Shown here piece by piece: positions 60,777 through 64,000 of a stretch of DNA of 64,000 nucleotides (its first letter is position 1; each line of letters opens with the position of its first letter). Source of the stretch: Ovis canadensis (Eukaryota; Chordata; Mammalia; Artiodactyla; Bovidae); assembly GCF_042477335.2 (NCBI RefSeq), contig NC_091247.1, forward strand, positions 227,440,001 to 227,504,000, in the 5' to 3' direction. A program made the translations under genes and the position numbers. The notes below the pieces were generated by a model, which saw only the letters and a list, made by a program, of their open reading frames with translations, was not told where the DNA came from and did no database searches.

Positions 60777-61543
60777 ATTTTCCTTTTTGAGCTCTATTTC
60801 CAAACTGAACATTTATTAACTTGTTTTTTGCATGTGTAAAAGTCAAATGTCACACACACACACAAATTTGTGGGCTGGCTTGGCAAGAAGAGAGAGAAGT
60901 GTATCAAGAACTTTGAACTAAGAAGCTGTCATAACACATATGCTATCCTATGCCCGCTCTCTCTTTCCAGGCATCACACTTGGCCAAGTCAACTTCCCCA
61001 CTTAGAGCAGAGGGTACTCACAGTTTCCTGAGATTCTTTTTATTACTTTGTTGGCTGCTGCTGTCATTACTGTAACTATTTATCACACTATGCTTGACAT
61101 AGTGCATATATGCTATTCAATTGTATGTTTGCACCCCATGAGTAAATATGATTTCCATCTTATAGACTGGGGCTTACAGACATTAAGAAGCTTGCCTAAA
61201 GCCATCTGTTGTTGTTTAGTTGCTAAATCATGTCCAATTCTTTGCCACCCCATGGACTGCAGCACACCAGGCTTTTCTGTCCTTCACTATCTCTCAGAGT
61301 TTGCTCAAATTCATGTCCATAGAGTCAGTGATGCTATCTAACCATCTCATCCTCTGCTGCCCTCTTCTTTTGCCTTCAATCTTCTCCAATGAGTCGGCTC
61401 TTCGCATCACGTGGCTGAAGTACTGTAGCTTCCACTTCAGCATCAGTCTTTCCAATGAATATTCAGGGTCTATTCCTTTAGGATTGACTGGTTTGACAGC
61501 CTTGCTGTCCAAGGGACTCTCAAAAGTCTTCTCCAGCACAATT

Positions 61544-61991
61544 CAATTCAGTTCAGTTCAGTTCAGTCGCTCAGTCGTGTCCGACTCTTTGCGACCCCAT
61601 GAATCGCAGCACGCCAGGCCTCCCTGTCCATCACCAACTCCTGGAGTTCACTCAGACTCATGTCCATTGAGTCAGTGATGCCATCCAGCCATCTCATCCT
61701 CTGTCGTCCCCTTCTCCTCCTGCCTGCAATCCCTCCCAGCATCAGAGTTTTTTCCAAGGAGTCAACTCTTCACATGAGGTGGCCAAAGTACTGGAGTTTC
61801 AGCTTTAGCATCATTCCTTCCAAAGAAATCCCAGGGCTGATCTCCTTCAGAATGGACTGGTTGGATCTCCTTGCAGTCCAAGGGACTCTCAAGAGCCTTC
61901 TCCAACACCACAGTTCAAAAGCATCAATTCTTCGGTGCTCAGCCTTCTTCACAGTCCAACTCTCACATCCATACATGACTACTGGAAAAAA
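61544..61991 (-). mobile_element. BovB 3' end, young, inside older BovB
   Basis: 448 bp bounded by identical 11-bp copies of ccagcacaatt (61533-61543 and 61992-62002), which is a duplication of the host BovB. The local ORF2 frame is largely open. Confidence 0.95.
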
Positions 61992-62055
61992 CCAGCACAA
62001 TTAGAAAGCATCAATTCTTCAGTGCTCAGTCTTCTTTATGGTCCAACTCTCACAT

Positions 62056-62365
62056 CCATTCCTTGGTAGCTCAGCTGGTAAAGAATCCATCTGCAATGCA
62101 GGAGACCCCAGTTTGATTCCTGGGTCAGGAAGATCCCCCAGAAAGGGATAGGCTACCCACTCCAGTATTCTTGGGCTTACCTGGTGGCTCAGCTGGTAAA
62201 GAATCTGGCTGCAATGTTGGAGACCTGGGTTTGATCCCTGCATTGGGAAGTTCCCCTGGAGAAGGGAAAGGCTACCCACTCCAGTATTCTGGCCTAAAGA
62301 ATTCCATGGACTATTCCATGGGGTTGAAAAGAGTTGGATATGACTGAGCAACTTTCATTTTCACT
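62056..62365 (+). mobile_element. tandem Bov-tA SINE pair
   Basis: A shortened copy (about 62056-62170, ttggtagctcagctggtaaa) is directly followed by a full one (about 62172-62365), ending gactgagcaactttcatttt. Same dimer design as 49793-50116. Confidence 0.88.
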
Positions 62366-63389
62366 CAAATCCAGACCATATGGACCTTTGTAAGCAAAGT
62401 AAAGTCTCTGCTTTTTAACATGCTATCTCGGTTTGTCATAGCTTTTCTTCCAAGGAGCAAGCATCTTTTAATTTCACAACTGCAGTCACTGTCCACAGTG
62501 ATTTTGGAGCTCATGAAAATAGAATCAGTCACTGCTTCTACTTTTTCCCTTCTATTTGCCATGAAGTGATGGGATTGATGCCATGATCTCCGTTTTTTGA
62601 ATGCTGAGTTTTAAGCCAGCTTTTTCATTCTCCTCTTTCACTTTCATCAAGAGGCTCTTCAGTTCCTCTTCACTTTCTGCTATCAGAGTGGTATCATCTG
62701 CAAATCTGAGGTTGATATTTCTCCTGGCAATCTTGATTTCAGCTTATGATTCATCCAGCCCGGCATTTCACATGATGTACTCGGCACAAAGCTAAATAAA
62801 CAGAGTGACAATATACAACCTTGACATACTCCTTTCCCACAACTGAAGCAGTCAGTTGTTCCACGTAAGGTGTTGCTTCTTGACGTGCATACAGGTGTTT
62901 CAGGAGACAGGTAAGGAGGTCTGGCATTCCCATCTCTTTAAGACAGGGACTAAAATCCCTAAATCAAAAGTTGATCAAACATCTATGTCCATGTTCTTAA
63001 TAATCACCATGTTATAGACCTCCTTTAATTCTAAAAATGAAATAGGCAGCAATTCATAGAATTATAGGGCTTTAAAAAATAGTTTCTAGGTTTATTAAAA
63101 GAATTTATTTCTTTAAAAAGTAAACTTAGTATCAAATAACCTATTTTTATTTGATTGACAGTCAAAGCTATTCTGGCAGGACTACAATTTCTATTTCTAG
63201 CCTGAAAATTACAGTTTACAATGGTCGCTCAGTGCAGTCATCCTATGCCTATTTGGGGGCTTGCATTCCCCCAAAAATACCTTGGGAATCTCATATAAAA
63301 TAAGAAGTTGGGGGGCATTTAAAAATATTAGTAGCATTAAATAAAAGTTCCAGAGAGCCTGGCTTAGGAAAAGGAGGATTTCTTTGGCA

Positions 63390-63569
63390 TTAAAAATTCA
63401 TTCTGAGGTATATCCGATCATTCCACTGAACCAAATTCAACTGTTTCAAGAAATTCTGTTTCAGTGTTATAAGCTGCTGAAGCAGATCCTCTGTAACTTT
63501 TGTGTTATATAGGTTATACGTATTTTTAAGCTGTCTTTCACAAGTATGGAAAATAATATACTTTAACAT
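63390..63569 (-). other. 59-codon open frame, unidentified
   Basis: ATG at 63567-63569, TAA at 63390-63392. The protein starts MLKYIIFHTC and contains a Q/L-rich helical-looking stretch (VTEDLLQQLITLKQNFLKQL). It does not match SMC1B or a repeat I know. It could be chance or a decayed pseudogene piece; no splice context places it in SMC1B. Confidence 0.15.
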
Positions 63570-63837
63570 TTCCTTTTACTTTTGAATGGGTAAGACATTC
63601 ACATAGTTCAAACTCCAAAAGATACAGGGCATAGAGTAAAAAATTTTCCTGGCATTGCTAGCCCCTATGACCCAGTTACCCTCCCTAGAGATAATCAATG
63701 CTGTCAATTTCTTATGTATTCTTCCAGAAATATCTTTGCATAAACAAATACACATCTCCTTTCCTCATGTTTTACACAAATGGTAACATAATAAGCACTA
63801 GTCTACTTACTACTTTTAAAAAAACTGACTATATCTT

Positions 63838-64000
63838 GGAGTAGTCATGTATAGATTTAAGTTGGACTATAAAGAAAGCTGATCGCTGAAGAATTGATGC
63901 TTTTTAACTGTGGTGTTGGAGAAGACTCTTGAGAGTCTCTTAGACAGCAAGGAGATCCAACCAGTCCATCCTAAAGGAAATCAGTCCTGAATATTCATTG
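63838..64000 (+). mobile_element. BovB LINE fragment, running off the window
   Basis: gtagtcatgtatagatttaa onward follows BovB ORF2 in + orientation to the last base. The 3' end lies beyond the window. Confidence 0.88.

Larger units (their letters stand above)
61208..62950 (-). mobile_element. BovB LINE, older copy with two insertions
   Basis: Outer pieces are 61208-61543, 61992-62055 and 62366-62950, in BovB order from the 3' end into the reverse-transcriptase region. The gaps are a younger BovB (61544-61991) and a Bov-tA pair (62056-62365). Confidence 0.88.
58060..64000 (-). other. SMC1B: SMC1B intron (right edge of window)
   Basis: The next upstream SMC1B exon (middle of the hinge) was looked for and not seen. 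Contents: AT-rich unassigned DNA, a possible LTR (59270-59535), a small inverted-repeat element (60513-60618), a CHR SINE, a nested BovB block (61208-62950) and a BovB running off the right edge. Confidence 0.65.

Noticed and set aside
58060-64000. Search for the next upstream SMC1B hinge exon
   Set aside because: No stretch with acceptor, donor and hinge-like translation was found on the minus strand; it probably lies beyond 64000.

Overview
This window is ruminant (bovid) nuclear DNA. It is crowded with BovB LINEs and with the Bov-tA and Bov-A2 SINEs, which are confined to ruminants, plus CHR-type SINEs and artiodactyl L1 3' ends. Two vertebrate genes sit tail to tail in spliced form, FAM118A on + and SMC1B on -. 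This matches the UPK3A-FAM118A-SMC1B-RIBC2 order known from human 22q13.31. Species cannot be fixed from the sequence alone; cattle, sheep and goat all fit.

Positions 1 to about 10,400: GC-rich 3' part of FAM118A. Six coding exons (1331-1552, 2868-2996, 4058-4343, 6278-6310, 7988-8071, 9184-9203) join in frame with GT-AG borders into 257 codons and a stop. That is about the last 72% of the 357-residue human protein. They hold the second half of a SIR2-like NAD-binding fold (TTNYD, HIHG and GCGETLRD motifs) and a basic C-terminal tail. A polyA signal lies at 10352.

About 10,400 to 12,600: intergenic space between the two convergent 3' ends, with two Bov-tA SINEs and one CHR-type SINE.

About 12,600 to 64,000: AT-rich 3' half of SMC1B, the meiotic cohesin subunit. 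Fourteen coding exons between 58059 and 13035 join in frame into 598 codons and a stop. They run from the end of the hinge, down the returning coiled coil, to the C-terminal ABC head with the signature motif, Walker B and D-loop. The 5' half of the gene lies beyond 64000. No disabling change was seen in either gene.

The SMC1B introns are mostly transposon. They include BovB inside BovB, BovB and SINEs inside L1, a 46-bp BovB 3' end with its own target-site duplication, and two close pairs of oppositely oriented BovB copies that could form long hairpins in the pre-mRNA. I saw no new gene system, CRISPR array, tRNA gene or rRNA gene. The most useful leads are the FAM118A SIR2 motifs and its skippable exons carrying a possible nuclear signal, the inverted BovB pairs, and the minimal BovB insertion. 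All exon borders and target-site duplications were read by eye; repeat family names rest on recognition, not on a search.
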